From the NCBI GenBank assembly GCA_019925095.2, contig CM034392.1:28033887-28097886 (forward strand): DNA of 64,000 bases, given 5' to 3'. Under the pieces are notes generated by a model that did not search any database, was not told where the DNA came from, and saw only the letters and a list, made by a program, of their open reading frames with translations. The DNA is from Dendrolimus kikuchii (taxonomy: Eukaryota; Arthropoda; Insecta; Lepidoptera; Lasiocampidae). Each line of letters opens with the position of its first letter. Positions within the stretch are counted from its first letter, which is position 1. Both the position numbers and the translations under genes were made by a program. Positions 43,331 to 54,331 of this stretch are shown piece after piece.

Positions 43331-43498
43331 TTAAAGTTTCATTTAGCCTCCGGCCAACTAGTTAATTTTAATTATTTGGTTTTAATTTTGTTTATGGTTA
43401 TTATTTACTCTATGGGAGCCTAATCTAATTTACTACCGCTTCGCAACATGTTATGGCTTGAAGAGAAGAAGCGGCGCAAGAAACTCTTCAGCAAACAT

Positions 43499-43925
43499 AC
43501 ATACATACATAACTTCACGCCAGTTCCCTTGCGGGGTAGGCACGAACAACAGAGCGCCATTTAGGCTTATTCTTACACACCTCACTTGTTTCTTTCACAT
43601 TCATAACTCTTGTCATGCACGCTCGTCTGTTCTTAAGGCTCCTGACATCACCTTCTGCTAGTACACGATCAATTTGATCATGGAAGGTGTGTCGTAGCCT
43701 TCCACGACTTCTGCATCCATCCAGTTTTGCATTGTATATCTGTTTAGTCATTCTTTCCACATGCCCGAACCACCGGAGCATTCCTTTCCTTACCTTCACC
43801 CCGACACTCTCTTTCAGACCAACTCTCTTTCTTACTTCGGTATTACGAACGCGGTCCGCGAGCGTCACTGCGCAGATTTTGCGCAGTGCTCGCATTTCGA
43901 CCGCGTTTACTCTACTTTCATACTT
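43499..43925 (-). mobile_element. RTE-B LINE 3' end with 14-bp duplication
   Basis: Open frame of 126 codons from MRALRKICAVTLADRV to ARELA. Flanked by TCTTCAGCAAACAT at 43485-43498 and 43926-43939. Confidence 0.95.
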
Positions 43926-44199
43926 TCTTCAGCAAACATGCCTAGCTCTATTAATTTTATATAATATTAAAAATGGGTGGAAGGAAAAATAAAAGTAATT
44001 ATCAGTCAAGTTGGTTTGTGTTCCGTTGTACGCAGAATTTTTTTAATTTTGCTCTAAACCCCTGTATATCTTGCAAGCTTTTAATAGAGAGTGGAATGTT
44101 GTTAATACGTCTGGTCTCTAATGTAGCTGTCTAGACTGAAAGTCTCGGTAACCATGTAGTTGGCCAATAACCTTATATGCATGGGGACCTATCATCGGA

Positions 44200-44380
44200 G
44201 AACCAGACGCACCGGTTTTGCACCATCGTTACATGGTGGAAACCATTGGTTAGAACTGAAAGTTTTGCTCTCACCTTCCTTTAGCGCACCACTATCCAGT
44301 GGAACAATTTGCCGGAGTCTGTGTTCCCTGATTCATATAAACCAATGGTCTTTATGTCACCATAGGTGCTACATCCTAGA
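44200..44380 (+). pseudogene. LINE C-terminal remnant
   Basis: Across frameshifts the codons give HHRYMVETIG, RTESFALTFL, TIQWNNLPESVFPDSYK. The RT..F..TFL.RT...WN.LPESVFPD.Y pattern closes many lepidopteran LINE polyproteins. Two stops and a frameshift within 50 codons. Confidence 0.55.
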
Positions 44381-44544
44381 TGACAAATAAGTATAGGAGC
44401 GAGTCTCTCTCGGATCAAGGATATAGGATATATGTGTGTTTGTCTGCAAGGCATGTCATTTTTTGGTTATAAAATAAATAATAACAGCCCATAACTGACC
44501 CAATGCTGGGCTCAGCCCTCCCACTATAAAGATATTTTTTTTTT

Positions 44545-44739
44545 AATCGGCAGACAGACACACACACTGTATATCCCCAAATTAAGCAAGTTACGCTTGT
44601 GTTATGGATAATACAGACCATGGTAAATAACGAAGAAAATACGTTTCCGAAATTTACCATACCAGGAATCGAACCCGGAGCCTCTGCGTGGCAGTGAGGT
44701 AAGCCGGCAAAGGCTTAACCCGCTCAACCAGAGGCCGTC
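44545..44739 (-). mobile_element. SINE-H, near complete
   Basis: Reverse copy: B box complement GGAATCGAACC at 44665-44675, A-box complement CCCGCTCAACCA. The 3' tail side is at the left. An internal piece around CAACGGACTACTCTGG is missing. It is followed directly by a SINE-C. Confidence 0.8.
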
Positions 44740-44747
44740 GATCGTCG

Positions 44748-44896
44748 ACTATAAGAGGGAATGGACAGTATACCCGCCACGCCTGTCCAAGGCGGCTTGG
44801 CATAAAACTGCCTAAGTGGTGCATGCGTTCCGGCCAGGATCGAACCCGCGTCCTTGAGTATTGGACCCCGCTAGCCATTACGCTACCACGACTCTT
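44748..44896 (-). mobile_element. SINE-C with internal deletion
   Basis: Tail side GGACAGTATACCCGCCACG and head side GGATCGAACCCGCG (44837) with GCCATTACGCTACCACGACT. About 130 bp of body missing between CTTGGC and AAAACTGCC. Confidence 0.8.
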
Positions 44897-45395
44897 TTAT
44901 TTAGGTTGTGTATAGACGAGACGAGTAATCATGCAGTGTCCACGTGGCCCTCATTATGTATGAATATTGGTGTAATTAATTCGGAGGCGATATGAGGCTG
45001 TTGCCCAACGGCCGGAGAAGGTTTATGGCGTGCAGTGCAGGCGGCCCGACCGGAGTATTCGGCGCGGGTCAGGGCCGGACGCGCGCCGCGCTCCACTACC
45101 GCGCTACATATACAACAAGCACCGCCACATTATATTATATATGCACATAATTAAACACTTTTTAAGGAACCAGTTGGTGTTTTCGCCTCGCTTGCCACCG
45201 ACAACTATTCACTCTTCAATACATCTCCTCCTGATACAATACGTTTACATGTTCCTATATACTTTGTTATTTCTTAAAAAATACTTTTCAAACAGATCAA
45301 AGTTAATAAGCATAACAAGGTAAATACACTCTAAGACATACATGCATAGTTCGTTGATAATCAATTATATTATGCATGCCGTGTTTCCATAAATT
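44897..45395. other. Unassigned stretch with GC-rich patch
   Basis: About 45000-45110 is CpG-rich; no gene or repeat assigned. Confidence 0.35.
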
Positions 45396-45397
45396 AA

Positions 45398-45709
45398 TAC
45401 CGAAGTAAGAAAGAGAGTTGGTCGGAAAGAGAGTGTTGGGGTGAAGGTAAGGAAAGGAATGCTCCGGTGCTTCGAGCATGTGGAAAGAATGACTAAACAG
45501 ATATACAATGCAAAAGTGCCACGACACACCTTCCATGATCAAATTGATCGTGTACTAGCAGAAGGTGATGTCAGGAGCCTTAAGAACAGACGAGCGTGCA
45601 TGACAAGAGTTATGAATGTCAAGGTGTGTAAGAATAAGCCTGAATGGCGCTCTATTGCTCGTGCCTACCCCGCAAGGGAACTGGCGTGAAGTTATGTATG
45701 TATGTATGT
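45398..45709 (+). mobile_element. RTE-B LINE 3' end with small deletions
   Basis: From NTEVRKRVGRKESVGVKV to ARELA. The VDGCRSRGR codons and the EASE codons are deleted in frame. Confidence 0.87.
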
Positions 45710-46129
45710 GTTTGCATAAACAGAATATAGTGTTAAGCTATGAAACGGTTTAGTCAATATATAAAAAAACATGTTTATATAATCAATTTTGCAGACCAAT
45801 AAAAAAAAATCACAACAAGCGCCACCTATATATAACTACAGACCACTGAGCTTAATAGCCAAGCACTACCGAAACTACCAAAATAACAAAAACTACTAAA
45901 ATCAACAAAATTACCAAAATGACGAAAATGGTGGCAAGACATAAAAAATACCTATGAAATTAATGTCGCATTTTCGTTTCATCATATTTCAAATCAGAAC
46001 AATTCTAAAGAAGTTTCACTTCAAAAAAATCTGCTTTAATATCTAACTTTAGATGTTGGTTAAGGTGACATATGGCCGGTTCCTATATCTTAATTGCCGT
46101 TCATTTGCCTTACTAATGGTTAATTCCTT
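45710..46129. other. Unassigned AT-rich stretch
   Basis: Contains AACAAAATTACCAAAATGAC, similar to 59760-59790. Otherwise nothing recognised. Confidence 0.35.
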
Positions 46130-46290
46130 CTTTATTGCGAAGCTTGCTAAAGGCAGACGGCCTACCTGATGGAAAGTGGTTACCGTCACACATAGATGCT
46201 TGCAACATTGGTGCTAAAGCGCTGTCTTTAAGATTGGGAGGGGACGGAATAGGAGAAATGAGATAGGGAAAATGAGATTACGCCGATATT
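46130..46290 (-). mobile_element. Diverged LINE tail related to family A
   Basis: GGCAGACGGCCTACCTGATGG, GTGGTTACCGTCAC, then a GA-rich end. Confidence 0.45.
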
Positions 46291-46353
46291 CTGTGAAAGC
46301 GTAGTATCACACCGAACCAGCCAACCAAGCTGATTCCTACTCAAGTCTATAAT

Positions 46354-46637
46354 ATCAGCCCATAAATGTCTCACTGCTGGGCTCGGGCCCCCCATTATAG
46401 GGAGAACAGTATACCCGCCACGCTTGTCCAAGGCGGCTTGGCAGGTTTGACACATCGGTTATCTCAATGCAGGTTGCATCGATGTTTTCGTTTACCATTG
46501 TTAGCACGTAGTAATTGTAACAATATGCACATTAGATCAGAAAACTGCGTAAGTGGTGAATGAGTTCCGGCCAGGATCGAACCCGCGCCCTTTGAGTTTG
46601 GGACGCGTGCGCTACCCATTACGCTACTACGACTTTT
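46354..46637 (-). mobile_element. SINE-C, full length
   Basis: CAGCCCATAAATGTCTCACT at the left, B box complement GGATCGAACC at 46574-46583 and CATTACGCTACTACGACTT at the right. Confidence 0.85.
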
Positions 46638-46961
46638 GAATTCTATTCTTAGTTGGTCAACCTTGTTCAGGAAGTGCTCTAGTGTGCAGGCGAAGCTCGT
46701 TCTAGTGAAGAAAGTTGCAAGGACACGACGGCATGTCAGCAAGAGGGCGATGCTCACACGTGATGAAATTAGTCCACATTGGGCAAAGTGATTCGCGTGG
46801 CAGCCGCTTGTTATCTGTCGCGCAACAAGTGTGCAAGTGGTGGGGCGCGCGTGTGTGCATCGTGCACACGCACACTTGGGCGGCGGCCGCGACCCGCCGA
46901 CCGGCCACAGGTCACGGGCTATCTGCCAACAACCAACGACATCTACAATGTCGGTGTACAC
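46638..46961. other. Unassigned, GC-richer stretch
   Basis: No repeat or gene recognised; about 46835-46920 is GC-rich. Confidence 0.35.
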
Positions 46962-47135
46962 ATACATACATACATAACTTCACGCCAGTTCCCTTGCGGG
47001 GTAGGCACGAGCAACAGAACGCCATTTAGGCCCATTCTTACACACCTCACTTGCTTCTTTGACATTCATAACTCTTGTCATGCACGCTCGTCTGTTCTTA
47101 AGGCTCCTGACATCACCCTCCGCTAGTACACGATC
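46962..47135 (-). mobile_element. RTE-B 3' end, unit 1 of tandem duplication
   Basis: Tail at the left, cut at ACACGATCAA where repeat F starts. Same length and cut as the copy at 47536. Confidence 0.92.
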
Positions 47136-47539
47136 AAATTTTTTAAAGAACTAGAACAAAACAATGAGCGCGATGCTTTGTCTAATTGAACAGACGTTTT
47201 TGATGATACTGGCATGTAGGTACGTATGTGTTGGAATCGGGCACAAGGGGCGCAGCGGGAACTTATCAGGAGCCAACCGAAAGTATAATAGTCCTGCCTG
47301 GTCTGGCCATTCTTGCGCCGCCCTACTTATAGCAATGGTTGTGTATCATCTGACTCCTAAACCACGGAATGGATTTTTAAACGGTTTTCACTATTAGTGA
47401 TACATACATTTTCACTGAAGGTTTAAGTACTACATATATAAAAAACCTAATTAAGTTTTTATCTAAGTAAAATAAAGCTATAACTTATTAAAAGTGTTAG
47501 CGAAATTATTATTTGGAAATAAAATTTATTTTTATCTAC
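47132..47539 (-). repeat. Repeat F, copy 2
   Basis: Reverse complement of 36131-36534; shares six bases (GATCAA) with B at the junction. Confidence 0.9.
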
Positions 47540-47709
47540 ATGCATACATAACTTCACGCCAGTTCCCTTGCGGGGTAGGCACGAGCAACAGAACGCCATT
47601 TAGGCCCATTCTTACACACCTCACTTGCTTCTTTGACATTCATAACTCTTGTCATGCACGCTCGTCTGTTCTTAAGGCTCCTGACATCACCCTCCGCTAG
47701 TACACGATC
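47536..47709 (-). mobile_element. RTE-B 3' end, unit 2 of tandem duplication
   Basis: Equivalent to 46962-47135. Confidence 0.92.
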
Positions 47710-48113
47710 AAATTTTTTAAAGAACTAGAACAAAACAATGAGCGCGATGCTTTGTCTAATTGAACAGACGTTTTTGATGATACTGGCATGTAGGTACGTA
47801 TGTGTTGGAATCGGGCACAAGGGGCGCAGCGGGAACTTATCAGGAGCCAACCGAAAGTATAATAGTCCTGCCTGGTCTGGCCATTCTTGCGCCGCCCTAC
47901 TTATAGCAATGGTTGTGTATCATCTGACTCCTAAACCACGGAATGGATTTTTAAACGGTTTTCACTATTAGTGATACATACATTTTCACTGAAGGTTTAA
48001 GTACTACATATATAAAAAACCTAATTAAGTTTTTATCTAAGTAAAATAAAGCTATAACTTATTAAAAGTGTTAGCGAAATTATTATTTGGAAATAAAATT
48101 TATTTTTATCTAC
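47706..48113 (-). repeat. Repeat F, copy 3
   Basis: Same as 47132-47539, 574 bp downstream. Confidence 0.9.
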
Positions 48114-48402
48114 ATACATACATAACTTCACGCCAGTTCCCTTGCGGGGTAGACACGAGCAACAGAACGCCATTCAGGCCCATTCTTACACACCTCACTT
48201 GCTTCTTTGACATTTATAACCCTTGTCATGCACACTCGTCTGTTCTTAAGGCTCGTGACATCACCCTCCGCTAGTATACGATCAATTTGATCATGGAAGG
48301 TGTGTCGTGGCCTTCCACGACTTCTGCATCCATCCACTTTTGCATTGTATATCTGTTTAGTCATTCTTTCCACATGCCCGAACCACCGGAGCATTCCTTT
48401 CC
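48112..48402 (-). mobile_element. RTE-B 3' end, longest of the cluster
   Basis: Continues through GATCAATTTGATC and on to AGGAAAGGAATG codons (KGMLRWFGHVERMTKQ). It is likely the parental B of the duplication. Confidence 0.9.
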
Positions 48403-48711
48403 TATGGTTTACATATACATCCACATAATTGTTTGCAAGTCAAATGGCCCGTAGAGAACCCACTTTGTTTTCACTGTTTTGATCAATATTTTTAAGCCAG
48501 TCAGACTTAATACCTATTTACACTCTGGTACTGATATTCAAATTGACTGATAATCCTGTATATTTGATCAAACAAATTGTAGTTTTAATTGTGTACGAAA
48601 TTGCGAAATAGTAGGCAATTAAAGTATTTGATAGTAATTATAATAATGATTGACAAAACTCTGCCAATGACGAAAATTTTTGCAAGTCATCGTACCGATA
48701 ATTAACAATAT
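48403..48711. other. Unassigned stretch
   Basis: Nothing recognised. Confidence 0.4.
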
Positions 48712-48850
48712 TGTTACGAATTTGTAGGGGATTTGTAGGAATTCGAAAACGCCGTTGGAATTATCGCAAAGTTTATTAGAACTACACACACGTAATTCAC
48801 AGTTCTTACAAGTATAGCCGAACACAACAAAACTAAAACGCAACGCAGAA
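48712..48850 (-). mobile_element. LTR-M fragment
   Basis: TGTTACGAATTTGTAGG, then CGCCGTTGGAATTATCGCAA and AGTTTATTAGAACTACACA match the reversed 3' part of LTR-M. Confidence 0.6.
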
Positions 48851-48885
48851 AATTGTTATCACATATATCGTCGTCATTTTTTTAA

Positions 48886-49200
48886 ATTTTTCTTTTATTA
48901 CAGGAGATCAGCAGACAGGCAGACGGCCCACTTGATGGAAAGCGGTTATCATCGCCTATGGACATTTGCAACACCAAAGTTGCTACAAATGTGCTGCTGC
49001 TCTCTTAAGAGAGACTGAAACCTGGTCACTAATGCCGGAACACAACTCAAGGTTGTTATGGCGACATACTTTAGACTAGGGGTGGTAGCCATCCAGTCGA
49101 GAAAATGCCCTACCACCTGGCTGTGGTTTGTTAAGTCGCCTCTTACGACAGGCCGCCCCAACGCAGGAAATTGTATTCTTTCTCCGTTCCTGCACGGATA
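48886..49200 (-). mobile_element. Family A, full length
   Basis: Poly(T)/ATTACAGGAG to CCTGCACGGATA. Confidence 0.9.
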
Positions 49201-49799
49201 AAATTAAGATACTCGCTCCGTAAGTGCATTAGGTAACGCCTTGTTTGCAGTTAGAACACGACTAGCGCATTTCCCGACTGACCGACCCTCATTGATTTGC
49301 AAAATAGACTCGGCCTCTTAGCAACAGGCCACCTACTGGTTCTTGAAATCGTTAAATGGTCAGCTTAATGGCTTCCAGGAATTCGCATGAAATACCGCCA
49401 GAGGAAAGCAGGTTTTATGATGTCTTAGATATTAGATCACTCAAATTCAAAGAGGTAATTAGACACCTGCAAAGGATTAGTATCGGCTTGCAACAATATG
49501 TTACTTAATGTTAGGTATGAAGTAAGTCCTTATAAAATACCTTTCTGTGTGACTTGCAGCAGCACGAGTGCTATTGATTTCATCTGATTACCTCCTCAAT
49601 ACATCCTTTAATTGGTGCCATTGTCCTAATGTCTGTTGGTTGGTAAATATTATCACAGTTGCAACATTGTATGTCATGCGTACGAAATGATTATTGTCAG
49701 TCATTTGGAATTGAATATAAATGAAGTGATTCCAAAATAGATAGGAATGAATGGCGTCCCGCGACTGTTAACAATAAACAGCTCCTTGCTCTAATTACA
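49201..49799. other. Unassigned stretch
   Basis: About 600 bp with no recognised gene or repeat. Confidence 0.4.
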
Positions 49800-49814
49800 T
49801 GTGGCTAGCGAGCG

Positions 49815-49910
49815 CCGCGGGCGTCGGACAACAGGCGACGGGCGACGGGCGTCGAGCGTCATGGGCGCTGGACGTCGTGGGCGTCGGGCGCCTTGGGCGC
49901 CGGGCGTCGT
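49815..49910. repeat. CpG-rich degenerate minisatellite
   Basis: Repeated GGGCGTCG / GGGCGACG / GGGCGCCTT units in about 95 bp, followed by another CpG-rich 60 bp. Open frames on both strands here are a composition effect. Confidence 0.65.
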
Positions 49911-50089
49911 CACGCCGCGCGGGTGTGCGCCGCGCGCCGGCGATAAGGGGTCGCGCGATAACCCGCCCGAGGCCACCGATCACTTGGAAACAATAACTGA
50001 TCGAGTTTAAAACGAGTTGTACCTCGAACGACTTACTATCATTGTTATATTAAGTTGCACACATGTGTGACAACGGAAACTCGTCGGCG

Positions 50090-50290
50090 TTTCCATGGCG
50101 ATGGTGATGTGTTTGAGTGAATTGCAACGACAGTAGCGCCCCCTTTTTGCTATGAAATGTAACCTAATTATTGACCCAAGATATAGCTAGCTCTGTGTTG
50201 AGATTCATTTGAATACGTTCAGTAGTTTTCACACAGTTAAATTCTTTGTACACACTCGAACCCTCTACAGTTTTAGTATAATATTATAGA
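50090..50290 (-). repeat. Helitron-like fragment
   Basis: GACAGTAGCGCCCCCTTTTTG, GATATAGCTAGCTCTGTG, CGTTCAGTAGTTTTCACAC, ending TTTTAGTATAATATTATAGA before T: a possible reversed Helitron 5' end. Confidence 0.5.
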
Positions 50291-50402
50291 TTACTATTTT
50301 ATTAGAGATATTTTAATTAATATAATAAGTTATTCTGAAGATGTACCACCACAAAAATACATACAATAAATGTCACACACATTAATACAAATAAGAAGTA
50401 AG

Positions 50403-50558
50403 TATGTCAGGAGCCTTAAAAGCAGACGAGCGTGCATGACAAGAGCTATGAATGTCAGAAGCGAGTGAGGTGTGTAAGAACAAGCCTGAATGGCGCTCTG
50501 TTGTTCGTGCCTACCCCGCAAGGGAACTGGCGTGAAGCTATGTATGTATGTATGTAAG
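50403..50558 (+). mobile_element. RTE-B LINE 3' end
   Basis: From GTCAGGAGCC to (ATGT)n. GTAAGTA lies at both borders (about 50396 and 50555), a possible 7-bp duplication. Confidence 0.85.
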
Positions 50559-50658
50559 TAAAATTGCTAAATTTTCTTCCAAATTAAATTGTAAAAAAGT
50601 GTACTGACTCTAGTCCGTAGAGCTGTTATAAAAAAAAAAAGTATAATATACATATAAT

Positions 50659-51018
50659 GCGTTCGTAATACCGAAGTAAGAAAGAGAGTTGGTCTGAAAG
50701 AGAGTGTCGGGGTGCAGGTAAGGAAAGGAATGCTCCGGTGGTTCGGGCATGTGGAAAGAATGACTAAACAGATATATAATGCAAAAGTGGATGGATGCAG
50801 AAGTCGTGGAAGGCCACGACACACCTTCCATGATCAAATTGATCGTGTACTAGCAGAAGGTGATGTCAGGAGCCTTAAGAACAGACGAGCGTGTATGACA
50901 AGAGCTATGAATGTCAAAGAAGCGAGTGAGGTGTGTAAGAACAAGCCTGAATGGCGCTCTGTTGTTCGTGCTTACCCCGCAAGGGAACTGGCGTGAAGTT
51001 ATGTATGTATGTATGTAT
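50659..51018 (+). mobile_element. RTE-B LINE 3' end, open frame
   Basis: From RNTEVRKRVGLKESVGVQ to ARELA without a stop, then (ATGT)n. No clear duplication. Confidence 0.9.
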
Positions 51019-51545
51019 GAATATGAAGTAAACACAGTGCCAATCAAACAATTAACTCTTCTACACATATATCTTGACCATTAACTCCCCGCAGCTTTTC
51101 TTGCGTAAATTCCAGTCTAAGATCCCACGGAAAGATACGAAGTTTTGGAGCAAGACGTATACCTTATTACTCTATATTTCCGGTTCCTAAAGTATTCAAT
51201 ATATCTATGTAAATATAAAAATGTAATGAACAAACGCCCCAAAAAGCAAATTTATTTGTAAGTTTATCGTAATGAATAAACGTTATGACTTAATTATTTT
51301 TAAACGGACATCCTTTCTAGCAGTTAAATTAATATTGAAAGTTTAGAAAGAATAAAAACAGTAACGAAGCAAACATTTGTTCTAGAAACTTCAAGAACTT
51401 CCGTTCAATTATTGACACCGAATTTAAACTGAAAATTATTTTACAAAAGTTTTAGCAGTTAGGAAGAAAATTCTATCATGACGTCGTAGTGACACATACC
51501 AAAATATAGCAAATTCGATAACTATGTTCATATATGTTCATTCAT
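51019..51545. other. Unassigned AT-rich stretch
   Basis: Nothing recognised. Confidence 0.4.
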
Positions 51546-51552
51546 GTTGTCC

Positions 51553-51746
51553 ATGATCAAATTGATCGTGTACTAGCAGAAGGTGATGTTAGGAGCCTTA
51601 AGAACAGACGAGCGTGCATGACAAGAGCTATGAATGTCAAAGAAGCAAGTGAGGTGTGTAAGAATAAGCCTAAATGGCGCTCTGTTTTCGTGCCTACCCC
51701 GCAAGGGAACTGGCGTGAAGTTATGTATGTATGTATGTATGTATGT
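51553..51746 (+). mobile_element. RTE-B LINE 3' end with long ATGT tail
   Basis: From CATGATCAAATTGATCG to a tail of about seven ATGT units. TATGTTCATATA occurs on both sides (about 51523 and 51747), a probable duplication with some extra bases at the 5' junction. Confidence 0.87.
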
Positions 51747-51947
51747 ATGTTCATATAAAATATCGGCCATTAGAATACTTTGTTATCATCATACTTTTAA
51801 AATATTATTATTAAAATACTTTTTATTAATAAGTTCAATAAGACTCGTTAAAGATATGACGTCACAACTTGCAACGTTTGTACAATATCTAGGCGGTTTG
51901 GGTGTATTTTAGGATGATAGAATGTCTCGATTGATTTAAAGGTCAAC

Positions 51948-52158
51948 TTTTTTAACAGGCAGACGGCCCACTTGATGGAAAGCGGTTACAATCGCCTATG
52001 GACATTTGCAACACCAAAGTTGCTACAAATGCGCTGCTGCTCTCTTAAGCGTAACTGGAACCTGGTCACTAATGCCGGAACAATTCAAGGTTGTTATGGC
52101 GACATACTTTAGACCAGGGGTGGTAGCCATCCAGTCGGGCAAATGCCCTACCACCTAG
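51948..52158 (-). mobile_element. Family A, truncated at both ends
   Basis: Starts in TTTAACAGGCAGACGGCCC (poly(T) end lost) and stops after CCTACCACCT. Confidence 0.82.
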
Positions 52159-52159
52159 C

Positions 52160-52549
52160 AAAGTAAACTATCCTATTACTGTGTTAATAATTTCAAAATA
52201 ATGGACAACGCCACCATTGGCAATCGCACTCGTTATCAGCTCGCCGCATGTTGACAGATACGCGGCCATTAATGAGTATTTGCTGTGACGTAGTCTTGTG
52301 TAGTTCATGAACGATGAACTATTAGGAACCGGTTTCTGCACCTACACTGAGCTAAGAGAGACGTTTCGCATCGACGTTCATCGGTTTATTAGTTCACTGG
52401 CCCCGCACCCAGCACGCCAGTCAGCGATCCGACAGTCTTGTGTACGTATGAACGATAAACTATTACAAATTGAGATTATATTGAAATTAGTTTACAAAAA
52501 TAGGTGTAATGTAATAAAAATCAATAAGCTAAATAAAGATATGTAAATG
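52160..52549. repeat. Unassigned stretch with 142-bp-spaced direct repeat
   Basis: GTCTTGTGTA..GAACGATGAACTATTA at 52293-52324 is repeated at 52435-52465 with few differences. Function and class unknown. Confidence 0.5.
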
Positions 52550-52818
52550 TTTTTTTTTATTGCAGGAGTTCAGCAGACAGACAGACGGCCCACTGGATGG
52601 AAAACTGCAGCACTGCTGCTCTCTTAAGTGAGTCTGGAACCTGGTCTCTAATGCCGGAACAAAACTCAAAGTTGTTATGGCGGCATGCTCTAGACCAGGG
52701 GTGGTAGTCATCCAGTCGGGCAACTGCCTTACCACCTGGCTGTGGGTTGTTTAGTCGCCTCTTACGACAGGCCGCTCGGCCGCAGGAAATTGTATTCTTT
52801 CTCCGTTCCTGCACGGAT
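52550..52818 (-). mobile_element. Family A with deletion
   Basis: Poly(T)/ATTGCAGGAG; the GCGGTTACC..GCTACAAATGCG block is missing; ends CCTGCACGGAT. Confidence 0.88.
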
Positions 52819-52867
52819 GGAAATGTAGTGATATATAGATAATGTAAAAGGTAAGCATAATATTTTT

Positions 52868-52975
52868 TTAAGTTTTCGCGACTTGTATACATAATAAATC
52901 CGCGGTAATTATACATATATATACATACATAAAATTACCGCACTTAAAACCGTTAAAACGTAGTTTTATTATAAA
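52868..52975. repeat. Repeat L, fold-back copy
   Basis: AAGTTTTCGCGACTTGTATAC, ATAATAAATCCGCGGTAAT, then inverted AAATTACCGCACTTAAAACC and GTTAAAACGTAGTTTTATTA. Same architecture as 15230-15376. Confidence 0.55.
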
Positions 52976-52979
52976 AGAT

Positions 52980-53644
52980 AAGACTAGTAAAAACATAGCA
53001 AGTAAAATGATGAAATAATTGTGTATTAAATAAAAATATAATTAATAATTAATATCTTGTATATTTTAATCTTTTTGTTAGCACACCCGTTACAAGGCTA
53101 GGCAGAGAGAAGCGAGAGCATAGATAACATTTTTGTCGTTGGTAAAGCGCGAATTAGATGTTTGGATACATTGACATTAGATTTATCGTTCGGATATGAC
53201 ATTACTACATTACATTTTAAAACAAATAAAACTTATCTTACTATTATACAACTACAGTCTATATCTAAAGTTCTCATGAGTGAATAGAACTATTAAGGCG
53301 AACTAGTTCAGTGACAGAATTGAAGTAGAAAGGAGCGCTCACTTGGATGAGCGAGCAAGCACAAGACTAGCCGTGCGCCTGCGCGCGTGTGCGTGGAGCG
53401 CGCATGTGGTGTTGCCACGGCATCTGCATGTGCCACAGCGCTTTGGGAACGATGACACGTGATCACCCAACTTATGTTCAATTTTAATCACTATTGAGGA
53501 TGCCATGCAACTATATTATTGCTTCAAACTGCTGACTTAACACGATTCCAACCGATGCGAGCTCTCTTATTTCAGTAGAAGTATACCTTTGTTAGATAAA
53601 AAGTCATTTAACATTGTTATTATCACAGTATTTTTTATACTTAC
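52980..53644. other. Unassigned stretch
   Basis: A CG/GT-rich segment at 53370-53420; otherwise unassigned. Confidence 0.4.
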
Positions 53645-53653
53645 TATTGTGAT

Positions 53654-54322
53654 TACATTAAACAAAGGTTATGGTGTTTGAAAGAGAAGAAACCAGAACG
53701 AATGCTGGAGCAAGTGAGTGAGTTTGTATATCTTGGATGTGCTTTTAGCAGGGATGGAAGGTACACCGCGGATATAGAAAGAAGAGTGAATTTGGGGAAT
53801 AGTTTGAATGGAGCGTAAGGTAAACTTCTAGGCGCTAAGAACCTCAGCCAGAAGGCCCAGCTTGCCATACACAATGCGGTGCTAGTACCTACGCTCACGT
53901 ATGGAAGCGAGAGTTGGGTATGGAAGAGAGAGCATGAAAGTGGAGTAAACGCGGTCGAGATGCGCGAAGTAATAAAGAGAGTTGGTCTGAAAGAGAGTGT
54001 CGGGGTGAAGGTAATGAAAGGAATGCTCCGGTGGTTCGGGCATGTGGAAAGAATGCATGATGAAAGAATGATTAAACAGATATACAATTCAAAAGTGGAT
54101 GGATGCAGAACTCGTGGAAGGCCATGACACACCTTCCATGATCAAATTGATCGTATATTAGCAGAAGGTGATGTCAGGAGCCTTAAGAACAGACGAGCGT
54201 GCATGACAATAGCTATGAATGTCAAAGAAGCAAGTGAGGTGTGTAAGAATAAGCCTAAATGGCGCTCCGTCGTTCGTGCCTACCCCGCAAAGGAACTGGC
54301 GTGAAGTTATGTATGTATGTAT
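53654..54322 (+). mobile_element. RTE-B LINE, longest copy, 9-bp duplication
   Basis: About 670 bp: MVFEREETRT-like start (frameshifted), MLEQVSEFVYLGCAFSRDGR, YTADIERRVNLGNSLNGA, then a nonsense codon (TAA, 53816-53818), LVPTLTYGSESWVWKREHES, and a deletion of the ALRKICGVTLADRVRN part. The MVFE..FVYLG spacing follows the segment just C-terminal to the RT core of RTE-type LINEs. Flanked by TATTGTGAT at 53645-53653 and 54323-54331. Confidence 0.9.
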
Positions 54323-54331
54323 TATTGTGAT

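Larger units (their letters stand above)
46965..48112. repeat. 574-bp tandem duplication (B-F units)
   Basis: Two head-to-tail units of truncated B plus F, offset exactly 574 bp and identical or nearly so in the stretches I compared, followed by a third, longer B. Order on the plus strand: B, F, B, F, B. Confidence 0.92.

Noticed and set aside
46965..48112. CRISPR-like repeat-spacer pattern
   Set aside because: The alternation is B-F-B-F-B with 574-bp units, explained by tandem duplication in a eukaryotic genome.
49791..50010. Overlapping open frames on both strands
   Set aside because: Produced by the CpG-rich degenerate repeat, not by coding constraint.
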